Source of the DNA: Poriferisphaera corsica
GTDB taxonomy: Bacteria > Planctomycetota > Phycisphaerae > Phycisphaerales > Phycisphaeraceae
Assembly: GCF_007747445.1 (NCBI RefSeq)
Contig: NZ_CP036425.1
Location: forward strand, 620,001-684,000
DNA: 64,000 nucleotides
Direction of reading: 5' to 3'
The notes under the pieces were generated by a model, which saw only the letters and a list, made by a program, of their open reading frames with translations, made no database searches and was not told the DNA's origin. Made by a program: the position numbers and the translations under genes. Below, piece after piece: positions 21,101-30,248 of the stretch. Numbering within the stretch: the first letter of the stretch is position 1; each line of letters begins with the position of its first letter.

Positions 21101-22564
21101 GACGGCAACGATTGCCTCGTCGCTCTTAAACGTAACGGTGAAGTACTCGTGACCGACGACAAGGGCCGCGAACTTGAGAAGTTCAAAGTCCAATACGGTG
21201 CCATGATCCTCGTCAACGAAGGTGACACCGTGAAACGCGGCCAGATCCTCGTTAAATGGGATCCACACCGTACCGTCATCCTCGCCGAAAAAGCTGGTGC
21301 CATTCGCTTCGAAGACATCGTCCTCGGCGAAACCGTTCGCGAAGAAAAAGCGGGTGATGTTAAACAGCTCGTCGTCATCGAACACAAGGGTGAAATGCAC
21401 CCACGTATCGTTATCGAAGACACCGCTGGCAACATCCTCGACTTCCACTACCTGCCTGCGAAGGCTCGTATCGACGTTACAGAAGGTGAAAGCGTCGCCG
21501 CTGGCCACCTCCTTGCCCGTCAGCCTCGTGAAGCATCCGGTTCTGCCGACATCGTCGGTGGTCTCCCACGTGTTACCGAGATCTTCGAAGCTCGTAAACC
21601 GAAGGAATCCGCCATCATGGCCGAGATCTCCGGTACCGTCGAACTTCGTTCTGACCGCCGCCGTGGTAAGATGACCGTCATCGTCCGTTCCGAAGCTGGC
21701 CTCGAAGTCGATCACCACGTCCCGCAGGACAAGCACATGCTCGTCCACACCGGCGACTACATCGACGCAGGCGATCCGCTCATCGACGGCCCACTCATCC
21801 CACAAGACATCCTTCGTGTTAAGGGTGAAGAAAACCTCTTCGCTTACCTCATCGACGAAGTTCAGAACGTCTACCGTGCACAGGGCGTCCCCATCGACGA
21901 TAAGCACATCGAGATCATCGTGTCTCAGATGCTCCGCAAAATCCGCGTTGAGAACCCCGGCGACACCAACCTCCTGCCAAACGAAGTGGTCGACAAGTTC
22001 CGCTTCCGTGAAGCAAACGCAACCGTCGCTGGCATGGGCAAGATCAAAGACCCAGGCGATTCCAATCTTCCACTCGATGCGATCGTGTCCAAGAACGAAC
22101 TCAAGGACGCTGTTGCCGAATGCGAAGCTGAAGGTAAGGTTCCACCGAAGGCTGCCAAGTGTCGTCCTTCCACCGGCCAAACCCTCCTCCTCGGTATCAC
22201 CAAGGCCTCACTCCAATCCGACTCGTTCCTCTCTGGTGCTTCCTTCCAGGAAACCACCAAGGTTCTCACCGAAGCTGCCCTCGCAGGCAAGCAGGACACG
22301 CTCGTTGGCCTCAAGGAAAACGTCCTCCTCGGACACCTCATCCCAGTCGGTACCGGCTTCACCAAGTACACCGGCATGAATGTCATTAAGCTTGCTGAGC
22401 CACCATCACAGGAAAAACTTTCCCGTGAAGAGGAACTCGAATACGCAGCCGCTCTCGCAGAAGCAGCCGGCGCCATCACACCCGATCAGATCAAGACGAC
22501 TGTTGGCGAATCTCGCCTCGTCGCTCAGATGCTCGGCGAAGACGGCAAAAAACGCATGCGATAG
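18158..22564 (+). CDS. rpoC: DNA-directed RNA polymerase subunit beta prime
   Basis: This is the 1468-residue catalytic subunit. The zinc-binding Cys-Ala-Cys-Gly then Cys-Asp-Arg-Cys-Gly-Val occurs in the first 90 residues. The active-site [10 protein letters not shown] motif binds the catalytic Mg2+. The second zinc site (Cys-Asp ... Cys-Ala-Arg-Cys-Tyr-Gly) and the Gln-Leu-Thr-Met-Arg-Thr-Phe-His trigger-loop segment are also present. The ATG at 18158 is preferred to an upstream GTG at 18146: it fits the known N-terminus, and a GGAG lies 11 bases before it. A strong terminator follows the stop codon. Confidence 0.97.
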   Translation: MADIAYDRVNDYAAVKITLASPNDIRSWSFGEVKKPETINYRTYRPEKDGLFCERIFGPERDYECACGKYKGTKFKGIICDRCGVKVTHSRVRRKRMGHINLAAPIVHIWFFKAIPSHLGNLLGMKTSDIEKVVYFQDYVVTEPGDTPLKHQQVLTEDEYRQAYESYGAGFQAMMGAEAVKELLSRMDLNAVAGELRADLNNTKSKQKIKDLSKRLKIIEQIRHSENDPGWMVMDVVPVIPPDLRPLVLLESGNFATSDLNDLYRRIINRNNRLKKLIDLNAPEVIIRNEKRMLQQSVDALFDNGRCRRPVLGSSSRPLKSLTDMIKGKQGRFRENLLGKRVDYSARSVIVVGPNLKLHQCGLPKKIALELYQPFIIRKLKEHGLVDTIKSAKKMLERRDPEVWDILEEVIHEHPVMLNRAPTLHRMGIQAFEPVLVEGNAIRVHPLVCTGFNADFDGDQMAVHLPLSVEAQAEASLLMLSPHNIFSPANGNPIISPSQDILLGAYYLTMKHGGGEPDREKMMKFHTPHEAFLAYDLKKIEMHDFIEVRMPEGRWVDVVNDQKDQAVPMPKNLRIVTTVGRLLFNEILAHGMQFYNCALGSKGCSRVIDDTYAISGRPATIDLLDNMKNIGFKHSTISGLSFGLTDLRIPEKKKELIDKTQKKVDRVEKAFMAGAITERERYNQLLDLWTHCREAVTKELLKELRKDRRDEFNNHLPVDSDEGKLYINPVFIMSKDASGARGNVSQVQQLAGMRGLMSKPSGEIIETPIKANAREGLSVLEYFSSTHGARKGLADTALKTADSGYLTRKLADVAQNVFVTGDDCGTHKGVTKHAIYKGEEIDVALSQQIVGRTARETIRNPITDQLIAEENEIITEEAARAIEGLGIESVMVRSPLSCDSSHGICARCYGRDLSTGRKVEEGLAVGIIAAQSIGEPGTQLTMRTFHTGGVATTATIDTSFQASTPGKIVIRDANAVPTKDEDGNDCLVALKRNGEVLVTDDKGRELEKFKVQYGAMILVNEGDTVKRGQILVKWDPHRTVILAEKAGAIRFEDIVLGETVREEKAGDVKQLVVIEHKGEMHPRIVIEDTAGNILDFHYLPAKARIDVTEGESVAAGHLLARQPREASGSADIVGGLPRVTEIFEARKPKESAIMAEISGTVELRSDRRRGKMTVIVRSEAGLEVDHHVPQDKHMLVHTGDYIDAGDPLIDGPLIPQDILRVKGEENLFAYLIDEVQNVYRAQGVPIDDKHIEIIVSQMLRKIRVENPGDTNLLPNEVVDKFRFREANATVAGMGKIKDPGDSNLPLDAIVSKNELKDAVAECEAEGKVPPKAAKCRPSTGQTLLLGITKASLQSDSFLSGASFQETTKVLTEAALAGKQDTLVGLKENVLLGHLIPVGTGFTKYTGMNVIKLAEPPSQEKLSREEELEYAAALAEAAGAITPDQIKTTVGESRLVAQMLGEDGKKRMR

Positions 22565-22593
22565 TTTTGGCGCCTAATACTCTATTAGAATTA

Positions 22594-22630
22594 AAAACCC
22601 TCGGCTTCTCAGCCGAGGGTTTTCTTTTTT
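22594..22630 (+). terminator. Rho-independent terminator of rpoBC
   Basis: The 13-bp perfect stem (22594-22606 with 22611-22623) has a TCTC loop and is followed by a T-rich tail. It lies 30 bases after rpoC and also faces the end of the converging SDR gene, so it may serve both strands. Confidence 0.92.
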
Positions 22631-22648
22631 ATCCTTGTATAGTTCTCA

Positions 22649-23419
22649 TCACCACTGCATGGCTATCCTCATCTGATTCATCCCGCCATCAGCTTGTATT
22701 TCACTGCCAAACATAAACGATGAGTCATCTGAAGCCATAAATAAAGCAGTTTTCGCCATTTCCTCAGGTTCTCCAACGCGTCCCGCAGCAAGAACATTCG
22801 CAAATGCTTGTTTGTGCGTATGAATCTGCTCGTCACTCATCCCTGAATTTTCAAGCACTGGTGTATCAATCGGCCCAGGACTCAATACATTGATCCTCGC
22901 ACCTTTACGCGCAAGGTCAGGCGTCAATGATCTCGCCAATGAACGTATCGCCGCCTTCGTCGCGTTATACAACGAGTAGTTTTCAGCACCCATTTCATCC
23001 AGACAAGATGAAACAAGAATCACCGATGCATTATTTGTCAGTAACGGGAATGCATACTGAACCGTAAAGAATGTGCCTTTAAAATTGACATCACTCATCT
23101 GATCAAAATCGCTCACACTCACTTCCCCGAGCGGCGTCGTCGGCACAATCCCTGCATTCGCGAACACAATATCAAGCCGACCATATTTTTCTCTAATCAT
23201 CGAATAGGCGATTTCTAGTGAACCCAAATCAGTTACATCACCGATCACCGCTTCCGATTCGCCGCCAATTTCCGCCAATGCTCGATCCGCTTTCTCCTGA
23301 CTTCGAGCCAGTATCACAACCGTCGCGCCTTGCTTAGCAAACTCTTTCGCTGTCGCCAAGCCAATCCCACTGTTTCCCCCCGTCAGAAACGCGATTTTCC
23401 CATCAAGTCTTTTAGGCAT
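22649..23419 (-). CDS. SDR family oxidoreductase
   Basis: This 256-residue NAD(P)-dependent short-chain dehydrogenase/reductase has the cofactor motif Thr-Gly-Gly-Asn-Ser-Gly-Ile-Gly near the N-terminus, Asn-Ala-Gly after beta-4, and the catalytic Tyr-x-x-x-Lys (Tyr-Asn-Ala-Thr-Lys) with an upstream Ser. It ends with the usual Gly-x-x-x-Gln-x-Asp-Gly-Gly. The start at 23419 is chosen over 23440 because a GGAAGGA site stands 8 bases before it. It is divergent from a TetR-type regulator, which probably controls it. The substrate is unknown. Confidence 0.88.
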   Translation of the reverse strand: MPKRLDGKIAFLTGGNSGIGLATAKEFAKQGATVVILARSQEKADRALAEIGGESEAVIGDVTDLGSLEIAYSMIREKYGRLDIVFANAGIVPTTPLGEVSVSDFDQMSDVNFKGTFFTVQYAFPLLTNNASVILVSSCLDEMGAENYSLYNATKAAIRSLARSLTPDLARKGARINVLSPGPIDTPVLENSGMSDEQIHTHKQAFANVLAAGRVGEPEEMAKTALFMASDDSSFMFGSEIQADGGMNQMRIAMQW

Positions 23420-23533
23420 CTTCAAATTCCTTCCATTCATAAATCAATGCATAGCAACAGCATCGCTGCGACACATACAGCATCGCAAACGCTTGATTCA
23501 GAATTTAATGCTCATTAAAACGCTATATCACGA

Positions 23534-23560
23534 TTGATATTTTGTAGCGTACGTTATAAT
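23534..23560 (+). promoter_or_regulatory. Candidate tetR promoter in the SDR/TetR intergenic region
   Basis: A consensus TATAAT lies at 23555-23560 with TTGATA at 23534-23539 (15-base spacing, shorter than ideal). The region is the shared control segment of the divergent SDR and TetR genes, so the operator should be close by. No clear palindrome was recognised. Confidence 0.45.
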
Positions 23561-23601
23561 ACTAGAGGCAGCAGATTTGATGTCAAGGAGTTTTGTAACG
23601 A

Positions 23602-24204
23602 ATGGTACAAAAAAAGGTCGGCAGACCTCGTAATTTTGATATGGATACAGCCCTTGAGGCCGCTGTAAATGTCTTTTGGGCCAAAGGTTACGATGGGTCT
23701 TCCATACGTGACCTCACTGACGCGATGGGTATTAATAGCCCCAGTCTTTACGCCGTTTTCGGGGATAAGCACAGCCTTTACCTCAAAGCCATCGAACGTT
23801 ACACAACTAACGATGCCTGCGAGCCGCTTGTCGCCTTCGAGTCCGAACCCGACATCCATAAAGCTGTTCGCGCCCTCATGAACGCCGCCCTCGACTACGC
23901 CACGCAAAAAGGTGATGGCCGTCTCGGCTGCTTCCTCGGTTCATGTGTTGCCACCAACGCCGGCTCCGTTGAAGGTGTTAAAGAGCTTCTTCAGCAAGCC
24001 ATCCTCGCAACCGATCTTCGCATCGCCAAACGCTTCGATCGGGAAAAAAGCAAAGGCAACCTGCCCGGCGATTTCCCCTCACTACAACGTGCTCGCCTCA
24101 TGCTTGATTTGCGCCAAGGTCACGTACTCCGCGCAAGAGCTGGGCTCGACCGTCAATCCATGGCTGAAGATCTCAATCACCGTGTACAGATTATTCTTGA
24201 TTAA
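23602..24204 (+). CDS. TetR/AcrR family transcriptional regulator
   Basis: This 200-residue repressor has an N-terminal Gly-Arg-Pro-Arg arm and helix-turn-helix (residues about 25-50: Ser-Ser-Ile-Arg-Asp-Leu-Thr ... Leu-Tyr-Ala-Val-Phe-Gly-Asp-Lys). The C-terminal half is helical and ligand-binding, with a Gly-Cys-Phe-Leu-Gly segment near 110. An AAGGAG site lies 11 bases before the ATG. The divergent SDR gene is the probable target, a common pairing for reactive-electrophile responses. The inducing compound cannot be read from the sequence. Confidence 0.88.
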   Translation: MVQKKVGRPRNFDMDTALEAAVNVFWAKGYDGSSIRDLTDAMGINSPSLYAVFGDKHSLYLKAIERYTTNDACEPLVAFESEPDIHKAVRALMNAALDYATQKGDGRLGCFLGSCVATNAGSVEGVKELLQQAILATDLRIAKRFDREKSKGNLPGDFPSLQRARLMLDLRQGHVLRARAGLDRQSMAEDLNHRVQIILD

Positions 24205-24794
24205 TCACGAGGCACTCATCAATTCATGGTTTCCGTTGGTCATATTGGATTCACTTTTTAGATATTCGAAAATGTGGTAGTTGTGCAAAGGACGATTTAT
24301 TTTCTCCGCGCGTATAGATGTCTGGAGCATATTCAATTGATCGTCAATCCGATACAACATGAAAATTATCCGGCGCGCACAAACGTGAAATTTCGCTTTT
24401 CGCACTTGCGCGGAAAAATACTTTTCTCGTCAAAGCTTGAGCATAGTTAATCATTGTTGATGGTTTTTAAGAGAAAACGTAGCTGAAAAGATACAGGCAA
24501 ACCCCCGAAAATCGTTTTTTGTGCGCACAAACACGCCGCGAAATGTAAAACTGTGCGCGCGTTCTGTTGCGTTGTTCTACGAAGAAGAATCAAAAAACCA
24601 AATAGATTCAGTTAGTTGATTTGAACAATATAGCTTGCAATACGTCTTTAATAGAGTGATATTGAAATGATCAGAATGCCTGTGTGATTGATGTTTTATT
24701 GAATACTTCTTCATGATCCGCAATGATTGAACTTGTGTTGCGTCTTATAGATAGAGGTTGTTCAATAGGACATCATTTTTTACGGGGTATTCAG
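24205..24794. other. 590-base AT-rich intergenic region with GC-rich GTGCGC motifs
   Basis: No gene is supported here. Inside AT-rich sequence sit several GTGCGC-type motifs: GCGCGCACAAACG near 24371, a perfect 14-base palindrome TTTGTGCGCACAAA at 24518-24531, and TGTGCGCGCG near 24552. Similar motifs recur at 49311-49600. A short minus-strand frame at 24205-24405 was judged to be chance. The promoter of the S41 protease must lie near the right end. Confidence 0.45.
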
Positions 24795-25898
24795 ATGCTT
24801 AGCCGTACATCAGTTTTAGTGTTATTCATTATTTTTCAAACACTTACGCTTTATGCTGCCGATGCGCCCGCTCAGGCAATTCAACCAAAAGATAAGCTAG
24901 TTCAAAAGGTTGAGGTTCTCACTTCCAAACGGCAAATCCAAGCGTGGCAAAAGCTTTCGATTCTGCTTCAAACAAAATACGCCTACCGTGATCAACACAA
25001 CATTGATTGGCAATATCTTTGCGACATGATGATGAGCGATGTGGAGGGCGTAACCACAAGAAAACAAATGATTTCCGACATGCGCTGGTTGCTCGCACAA
25101 GCCCGCGATTTACATCTTTCCATCATCAATCACGATCAGCGCATCAGCACATCCACGAGTTTTGTAGAAGACAATTCAAACATCAGTTGGATCATCGACA
25201 CGCTCAGCGATGTTCGTAAACACAAAAACATTGTCTCCGGCATCACAATTGAAGGATACGGTTACATTTATGTTCCCTCTCTATCCGGGAATATTAAACA
25301 GCAGGTCAATGCTTTTTATCAAGCCGTTGAGCATGTCAAAGATACGCCGGGTGTGTTTCTTGATCTACGAGTTAACGGGGGCGGCGATGAACTCATGGCG
25401 CGCGGGATGGCTGGTTGTTTTATCAAAGGCAAATTGCCGTATGCGAAGAATATCAGTGTTGATCCTTCATCGAAAAGTGGTTTTACACCTGTTTTTACTC
25501 GCTGGTTCAAGCATGATGTGAGTGGGCCGTATTACGATAAACCGGTCGTTGTGCTCATGGGACAGCGGTGTATGAGTTCGTGTGAGGCGTTACTTCTGAT
25601 GATGCGTGCAGCGCCGAATGCGACGCTGCTGGGTGATCGATCACGCGGTTCGTCGGGAAATCCGCGGCGTTATGAGTTGATGAATGGTTTGTTCGTGGTG
25701 TTGCCTTCGTGGCAGGCAATGACGCTGGATGGTGAGTGTTTTGAGGGTGTGGGGATTGAGCCGGATGTGTATGTGGCATCGAGGCCGGAGGAGTTTCGGA
25801 ATTACGACCCTGTGTATGAGGCGGCGGTTGTTCACATGATGAACCGGTTAGAAAGTGAAGAAGATGTTGTAGTGACGGATGCGGTGAGTGATGAATAA
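24795..25898 (+). CDS. S41 family (C-terminal processing type) serine peptidase
   Basis: This 367-residue exported protein has a signal peptide (residues 1-22, ending Leu-Tyr-Ala) and an S41 peptidase domain in the C-terminal half. Visible motifs are Phe-Leu-Asp-Leu-Arg-Val-Asn-Gly-Gly-Gly and Gly-Gln-Arg-Cys-Met-Ser-Ser-Cys-Glu-Ala, where the Ser before Cys-Glu is the likely nucleophile. No PDZ domain is evident. The start at 24795 follows a GGGG stretch and begins the signal peptide directly; an upstream ATG at 24723 would bury it. Codon endings change from mixed to strongly G-ending at about 25,560. Confidence 0.85.
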   Translation: MLSRTSVLVLFIIFQTLTLYAADAPAQAIQPKDKLVQKVEVLTSKRQIQAWQKLSILLQTKYAYRDQHNIDWQYLCDMMMSDVEGVTTRKQMISDMRWLLAQARDLHLSIINHDQRISTSTSFVEDNSNISWIIDTLSDVRKHKNIVSGITIEGYGYIYVPSLSGNIKQQVNAFYQAVEHVKDTPGVFLDLRVNGGGDELMARGMAGCFIKGKLPYAKNISVDPSSKSGFTPVFTRWFKHDVSGPYYDKPVVVLMGQRCMSSCEALLLMMRAAPNATLLGDRSRGSSGNPRRYELMNGLFVVLPSWQAMTLDGECFEGVGIEPDVYVASRPEEFRNYDPVYEAAVVHMMNRLESEEDVVVTDAVSDE

Positions 25899-25976
25899 AA
25901 TGCTTTGAATATAGGGGTATGGCGGCTGGTTTTGTTTTTGAATGTACTGTAATGCATGTCATGAAAGGGCAATGAG

Positions 25977-27440
25977 ATGAGAATAGGCTTTCGTTGGATG
26001 TTGAGTTTAATGATGGTGTTGGGTGTGATGGCGAGTACTTGGGCGGCTGCGCCGCGGGTGGTGAGTACGACGCCGAAAGCTGGGGATCAGCATGTTGATC
26101 CGAATCTGAAAGAGATTGTGATCAAGTTTAATGTGCCGATGGGGAGGGGCAGGTCGATGACGGGGGGCGGGGAAACGTTTCCGTTTATCGATGGGAAGCT
26201 TACATGGCGTGACAATAAGACGTTTGTGGTGCCGGTGAAGCTGCTTCCGGGCAAGGAGTATTATTTTGGGGTGAATAGTCCATCACATCGAAATTTTAAG
26301 AGTAAGGATGGGGTGAGTGTGAAGTGGACGAAAGTGCGGTTTAAGACTCGGGAGGCGAAGTCTGGGGAGCAGGTGAATACGGTTGAGGATGTGAAGGTTC
26401 CGGAGTTGCCAAAGGTTGTGAGTATGACGCCGCGGAATGGTGATATGAATGTTGATCCGAGCTTGAAAGAGATCGTGATTAAGTTCAATGTGCCGATGGG
26501 GAAGGGCAGGTCGTTTACAGGTGGTGGCGAGACGTTTCCGCCGTCGGCAGGGAAGATTTACTGGAAGGATGATAAGACGTTTGTGCGTCCGGTGAAGTTG
26601 GAGCCAAACAAGAAGTATTATTTTGGGGTGAATAGTCCGTCGCATCGGAATTTCAAGAGTGCTGATGGTGTGAGTGTGCCTTGGACGAAGGTGAATTTTC
26701 GGACGGGTAAGGCGCGTGATGGGGTGGAACAGGTTGAGTCGGGGCAGTATGAGCAGGGTGATGTGAGTACGGGTGTGCCGAAGATTGTGAGTATTACGCC
26801 GAGGAATGGTGCGCGTGGTGTTGATCCCATGACGGATGAGATTGTAGTGGTGTTTGATCAGCCGATGGGTAAAGGGTTTGCGTTCCCGAAGTTTGGTGAC
26901 GATGCGCCGAAGGGTGTTGAGCGGCCGGTATGGCGGGATGAAAAAACGATTGTTTGGAAGGTAAAGTTGGAGCCGAGCAAGGGGTACAGGTTTGGCGTGA
27001 ACTGGAAGCAGTTTAATTCGTTTAGGAATGAGGATGGGGTGCCTGTGAAGGATACGATGGTGCGTTTCTGGACGGGGCGTGAGAAGCGTGGGGATGATGG
27101 AAAACAATCGAAGGTTAAGAAAGCGAATGCGCCGAAGATTGTGAGCATGTCGCCGTCGAATGGTGAGATAGATGTTGATCCCGCGACGGATGAGATCGTG
27201 ATTGTGTTCGATCAGCCGATGAGCAGCGGGTATTCATTTCCGCAGTTTGGTGACGATGCGCCGGAAGGTGTGGATCGGCCGGTGTGGCGAGATGAGAAGA
27301 CGATTGTGTGGAAGGTGAAGTTGGAGGCTGGGAAGGGATATCGGTTTGGCGTGAACTGGGGGAAGTTCAATTCGTTTAAGAATAAGGAGGGGGTGCCGGT
27401 GAAGGATACGAAGGTACGTTTCTGGACAGCGAAGAAATAA
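25977..27440 (+). CDS. Secreted protein of four SbsA/Big_5-type Ig-like repeats
   Basis: This 487-residue protein has a signal peptide (residues 1-24) followed by four tandem repeats of about 110-120 residues. Each repeat opens with Pro-x-x-Val-Ser-x-(Thr/Ser)-Pro and contains Val-Asp-Pro, Glu-Ile-Val, an Asn/Asp-x-Pro-Met segment, a Trp-(Arg/Lys)-Asp-(Asp/Glu/Asn)-Lys-Thr segment and Tyr-(Tyr/Arg)-Phe-Gly-Val-Asn. This is the Ig-like fold of SbsA/Big_5. Repeats 1 and 2 resemble each other most, as do 3 and 4. No enzyme domain is attached; a cell-surface or matrix role is inferred. Confidence 0.85.
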   Translation: MRIGFRWMLSLMMVLGVMASTWAAAPRVVSTTPKAGDQHVDPNLKEIVIKFNVPMGRGRSMTGGGETFPFIDGKLTWRDNKTFVVPVKLLPGKEYYFGVNSPSHRNFKSKDGVSVKWTKVRFKTREAKSGEQVNTVEDVKVPELPKVVSMTPRNGDMNVDPSLKEIVIKFNVPMGKGRSFTGGGETFPPSAGKIYWKDDKTFVRPVKLEPNKKYYFGVNSPSHRNFKSADGVSVPWTKVNFRTGKARDGVEQVESGQYEQGDVSTGVPKIVSITPRNGARGVDPMTDEIVVVFDQPMGKGFAFPKFGDDAPKGVERPVWRDEKTIVWKVKLEPSKGYRFGVNWKQFNSFRNEDGVPVKDTMVRFWTGREKRGDDGKQSKVKKANAPKIVSMSPSNGEIDVDPATDEIVIVFDQPMSSGYSFPQFGDDAPEGVDRPVWRDEKTIVWKVKLEAGKGYRFGVNWGKFNSFKNKEGVPVKDTKVRFWTAKK

Positions 27441-27454
27441 ACCTGATTGGTTCG

Positions 27455-27617
27455 TTTTAGAACGCCTTGCGAGAATACTCACTCGTTGACCAGTAAGCCG
27501 TTGCAGTAAAAACACTTCTCACGTGAGCCTGCTTCCGATTGTTTTCGCAGGACATGTAGGACGTCATGATGCAACTTGCTCTAGTATTGTAAAGACCCTT
27601 ATTTTTAAGGGTTTTTT
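27455..27617 (+). ncRNA. Candidate structured RNA, copy A, with terminator
   Basis: An element of about 130 bases (27455-27584) recurs at 43711-43842 on the other strand. The two share a 20-base identical run (27525-27544) and a 24-base identical run (27561-27584), with substitutions between. The two ends are partly complementary (TAGAACGCCTTGC with GCAACTTGCTCTAG). An intrinsic terminator (stem 27595-27601 with 27606-27612, then T-run) follows at once, which supports a separate plus-strand transcript. It does not match the conserved cores of 6S, SRP, tmRNA or RNase P RNA. A miniature transposable element is the alternative. Confidence 0.55.
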
Positions 27618-27763
27618 AATTGGATGGATGGGTGAAGAGGTCGTTGTGTGTATGGGGCATTATGAGCCGCATTGATTTGAGCGACACGCCACGGCCGGGG
27701 GGCGTGCGCTTGGAGAAAATTAATGAATATTCTTGGGACGACGATCGCTATTTAGTGGGAGAC

Positions 27764-28318
27764 TTAGTTGAGGTTGGGGTCGGCGTCAAAGAGTTTGGGG
27801 TTTTGGTAGAGGGTGGCTTGCGAGGGGTTGATTGCTCGGAGGGTCTCTATCCACTGGTTAGCGTGATCTTCTTCAAAGATGATTTCGGGTGTTGCTTCTG
27901 CGGTGACCCATGAACCGACTTCGAGTTCTTCTTCGAGTTGAAGGGCGCTCCAGCCAGAGTAGCCGGTGAAGCATTTCATGTGTCCGCGGTGGTGTTCGAG
28001 GAGCCAAGTGATTTCTTCAGGGTCGGTGGTGAAGAAGACGTTTGGGATGACGGGTTGCGTGCCGTAGATGGGGTTGTTGTGGAGGATCATGAGGGGGCCT
28101 TCGCAGGGGCCGCCGAGCATGAGCGAGCCGTCGTAGTTGGAGGTGGAGGGTGAGACGTTGGCCCAGAGTTCTTTGAAGTCCACGTCGAGTTCACGGTTGA
28201 GGGTGAGGCCGAGTGCGCCCTGGTCGTCGTGTTGAACGAGGAGGGTGAGGGTTTGATGGAAGTTCGGGTCGAGCATGTCGGTGTTCGAGATGAGGATTTG
28301 GCCTTGGCGAGACTGCAT
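27764..28318 (-). CDS. YqgE/AlgH family protein (UPF0301)
   Basis: This 184-residue protein of the YqgE/AlgH family has the conserved N-terminal Gly-Gln-Ile-Leu-Ile-Ser-Asn, Asp-Pro-Asn-Phe-x-x-Thr-Leu-Thr-Leu-Leu-Val-Gln-His segment and Gly-Ala-Leu-Gly-Leu-Thr-Leu-Asn-Arg (residues 34-42). Gly-Gly-Pro-Cys-Glu-Gly-Pro-Leu is near 68-75 and Gly-Tyr-Ser-Gly-Trp near 118-122. The family function is unsettled; AlgH was first linked to alginate control in Pseudomonas. The length matches. The second strand of this interval is G/T-rich although the gene runs on the minus strand. Confidence 0.92.
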   Translation of the reverse strand: MQSRQGQILISNTDMLDPNFHQTLTLLVQHDDQGALGLTLNRELDVDFKELWANVSPSTSNYDGSLMLGGPCEGPLMILHNNPIYGTQPVIPNVFFTTDPEEITWLLEHHRGHMKCFTGYSGWSALQLEEELEVGSWVTAEATPEIIFEEDHANQWIETLRAINPSQATLYQNPKLFDADPNLN

Positions 28319-28736
28319 GTGTGGGCTCTGCTCCTGAGAGGAAAAGGTTGGGAAATTATAGGGGGAATTGATGCATGATAGATGAGAAAGGGCTGATCAG
28401 AAAGCGAGGAATAGGTTGATCGTGGGGCGGTATGAGCAATATTAGAAAAGCCAAGCACATAATAAGACTATTTATTCCGAAGATACTTGCGGAAAGCTTG
28501 CAAAACCGCAGAATATGTCCAATCAGGGCAAATACTTACTTGTTTGTACTGATTAATGATCAGTTAGTGCATTTGTGAAGAACGGTTTGCTGAGTAGGCT
28601 GCTGAGGAGATATGGCAGCGGCCGGAGTGTGTAGAGGGTGGGATGTGCTGGGGAGGGGGAAGGCAGACAGGTTATATCACAAAGCCTAGTTCTATGGATT
28701 GTGTTTACCAGGGCGGGACATAGGAGTTGTGTTTAC
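28319..28736. other. Intergenic region between yqgE and the porin
   Basis: These 418 bases separate divergent genes and must hold both promoters. A small inverted repeat (GCGG ... CCGC, about 28486-28508) is visible. No gene or clear promoter pair was recognised. The longer porin frame starting at 28638 was not adopted. Confidence 0.4.
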
Positions 28737-30125
28737 ATGTCAAGGTTATTTAATCGCCTCGCGGCGTCGGCTGCGATTGCGCTATCGGTCGGTTCGTTTG
28801 TGCAGGCTGAAGGCCAAGTAGAGGTGATGAGTGGTCAGATTCAGCAGTTTGAAAAACGGATTGCAGAGCTCGAGCGTCAGCAGATTTCAGATGAATTAAC
28901 GTCACGCCAGACGCAGCAGGTTAAGGATCTGATTGCGGATGTTTTGGCGGATGCGGAAACGCGGAGCAGTTTGTTGCAGAGCAGTGTGCTGGCTGGGAAT
29001 GAGAACGGGAAGTTTTTCATTCGCTCGGCGGACAATGATTTTTATATGAACATTGGTGCGCATTTACAGATTCGATATTACTACAACGTGATGAATAATC
29101 GGCCGAAGTCGAAGGGCGGGGACAAGATTAGCGAGTTTCAGGTGCGGCGTGCACGGTTGATCTTCAAAGGGCATGTGGTTGATCCACGGTTCCAGTACCG
29201 GTTGGATGTCGGCACGAATCCGTATAACGGTTCGAGTGTGATGGAGCTTGCGTTCTTTAAGGTGCAGGTGACGGATGATTTTGCGGTATTAGGTGGGCAG
29301 TGGCAGTTGCCATACTTGCGTGAGGAGTTGACGAGCCTTGCACGTCAGTTGACTGTTGCGCGTGCGTCTGCAGCGGAGTATTTCACGCTGGATGCTGGGA
29401 CGGGGTTGCAGTTCTATTACAACATCAATGACAACGCGAAGTTTACTGGTGCGATCAGCAACGGTGAATATGCAGCTTATCCGAATGACTACAACGGCTT
29501 TGGTGAGAATGTGTTTGATTATGCGCTCACGAGCCGGTTGGATATGAAGTTAGCGGGTGATTGGCGCCAGATTTATGATCGGGTTTCATGGTCGGGGACA
29601 GGGATGTCAGCGTTCTTAGGGGCGGCGGTGCATTATGAGAAGGGGTTTGAGAACGATGCGATTATTGATGAGGATTTGGATTATCTGGCGTGGTCGGTTG
29701 ATGCGATGTACAAGAACAAGGGGTTGATGCTTGAGGGTTCAATGAATGGTTCGCATGTATTGAATGCGGACGAGACAACGTTTTTGGGGGACCCGCTGGC
29801 TGATGCTGTGGGTGTGGTGTTGCAGGCGGGTTTTATGGCGACAGAGAAGGTTCAGCCGTTCGTTCGTTATGAGTATTTTGATAAGGATTCAAAAGGCTTT
29901 GAGGCGAATCAGGGCGTGACGGTGGGTGCGAATTACTTTATTAACAAGCACAATCTGAAGCTGACGAGTGATGTGGTTTACTTCTTTGACGGTACGGCCC
30001 CGGGGATGAACCCGTTTGGTAATGATCCGATGAGTGGGGCGCTTGGTTTTAGTGCTCAGCCGGGTCAGGATTTCAGTCAAGATCCGATGATCGCTTGGCG
30101 AACGGAATTTCAAATTGCCTTCTAA
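28737..30125 (+). CDS. Outer-membrane porin, phosphate-selective porin O/P-like
   Basis: This 462-residue outer-membrane protein has a signal peptide (Ala-Glu cleavage near residue 24), a coiled-coil periplasmic segment (about 30-75, Glu/Gln/Leu-rich) and a C-terminal 16-18-strand beta barrel. Barrel features include alternating aromatic residues, Phe-Gln-Val-Arg-Arg-Ala-Arg-Leu near 128 (typical of the OprP/OprO family), and a final Ala-Phe. The AGGAG at 28722-28726 supports this start. The solute is not known; phosphate is the family name only. A terminator follows. The gene is strongly G-ending in codon use. Confidence 0.88.
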   Translation: MSRLFNRLAASAAIALSVGSFVQAEGQVEVMSGQIQQFEKRIAELERQQISDELTSRQTQQVKDLIADVLADAETRSSLLQSSVLAGNENGKFFIRSADNDFYMNIGAHLQIRYYYNVMNNRPKSKGGDKISEFQVRRARLIFKGHVVDPRFQYRLDVGTNPYNGSSVMELAFFKVQVTDDFAVLGGQWQLPYLREELTSLARQLTVARASAAEYFTLDAGTGLQFYYNINDNAKFTGAISNGEYAAYPNDYNGFGENVFDYALTSRLDMKLAGDWRQIYDRVSWSGTGMSAFLGAAVHYEKGFENDAIIDEDLDYLAWSVDAMYKNKGLMLEGSMNGSHVLNADETTFLGDPLADAVGVVLQAGFMATEKVQPFVRYEYFDKDSKGFEANQGVTVGANYFINKHNLKLTSDVVYFFDGTAPGMNPFGNDPMSGALGFSAQPGQDFSQDPMIAWRTEFQIAF

Positions 30126-30188
30126 TTGGGCATTAGATAAATGCTTGTGTTTTTAATGTGACATTGAAACGTCATATGGATATATGAG

Positions 30189-30220
30189 AAAACCGCGGCT
30201 TGCGTCGCGGTTTTTATTTT
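30189..30220 (+). terminator. Terminator after the porin gene
   Basis: The stem 30189-30197 with 30206-30214 (9 bp, loop 8) is followed by a T-rich tail. The A-rich left side means it could also stop transcription of the converging acyltransferase gene. Confidence 0.85.
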
Positions 30221-30248
30221 ATGTTTACTTTGGTTTTGTTGAGGTTGA

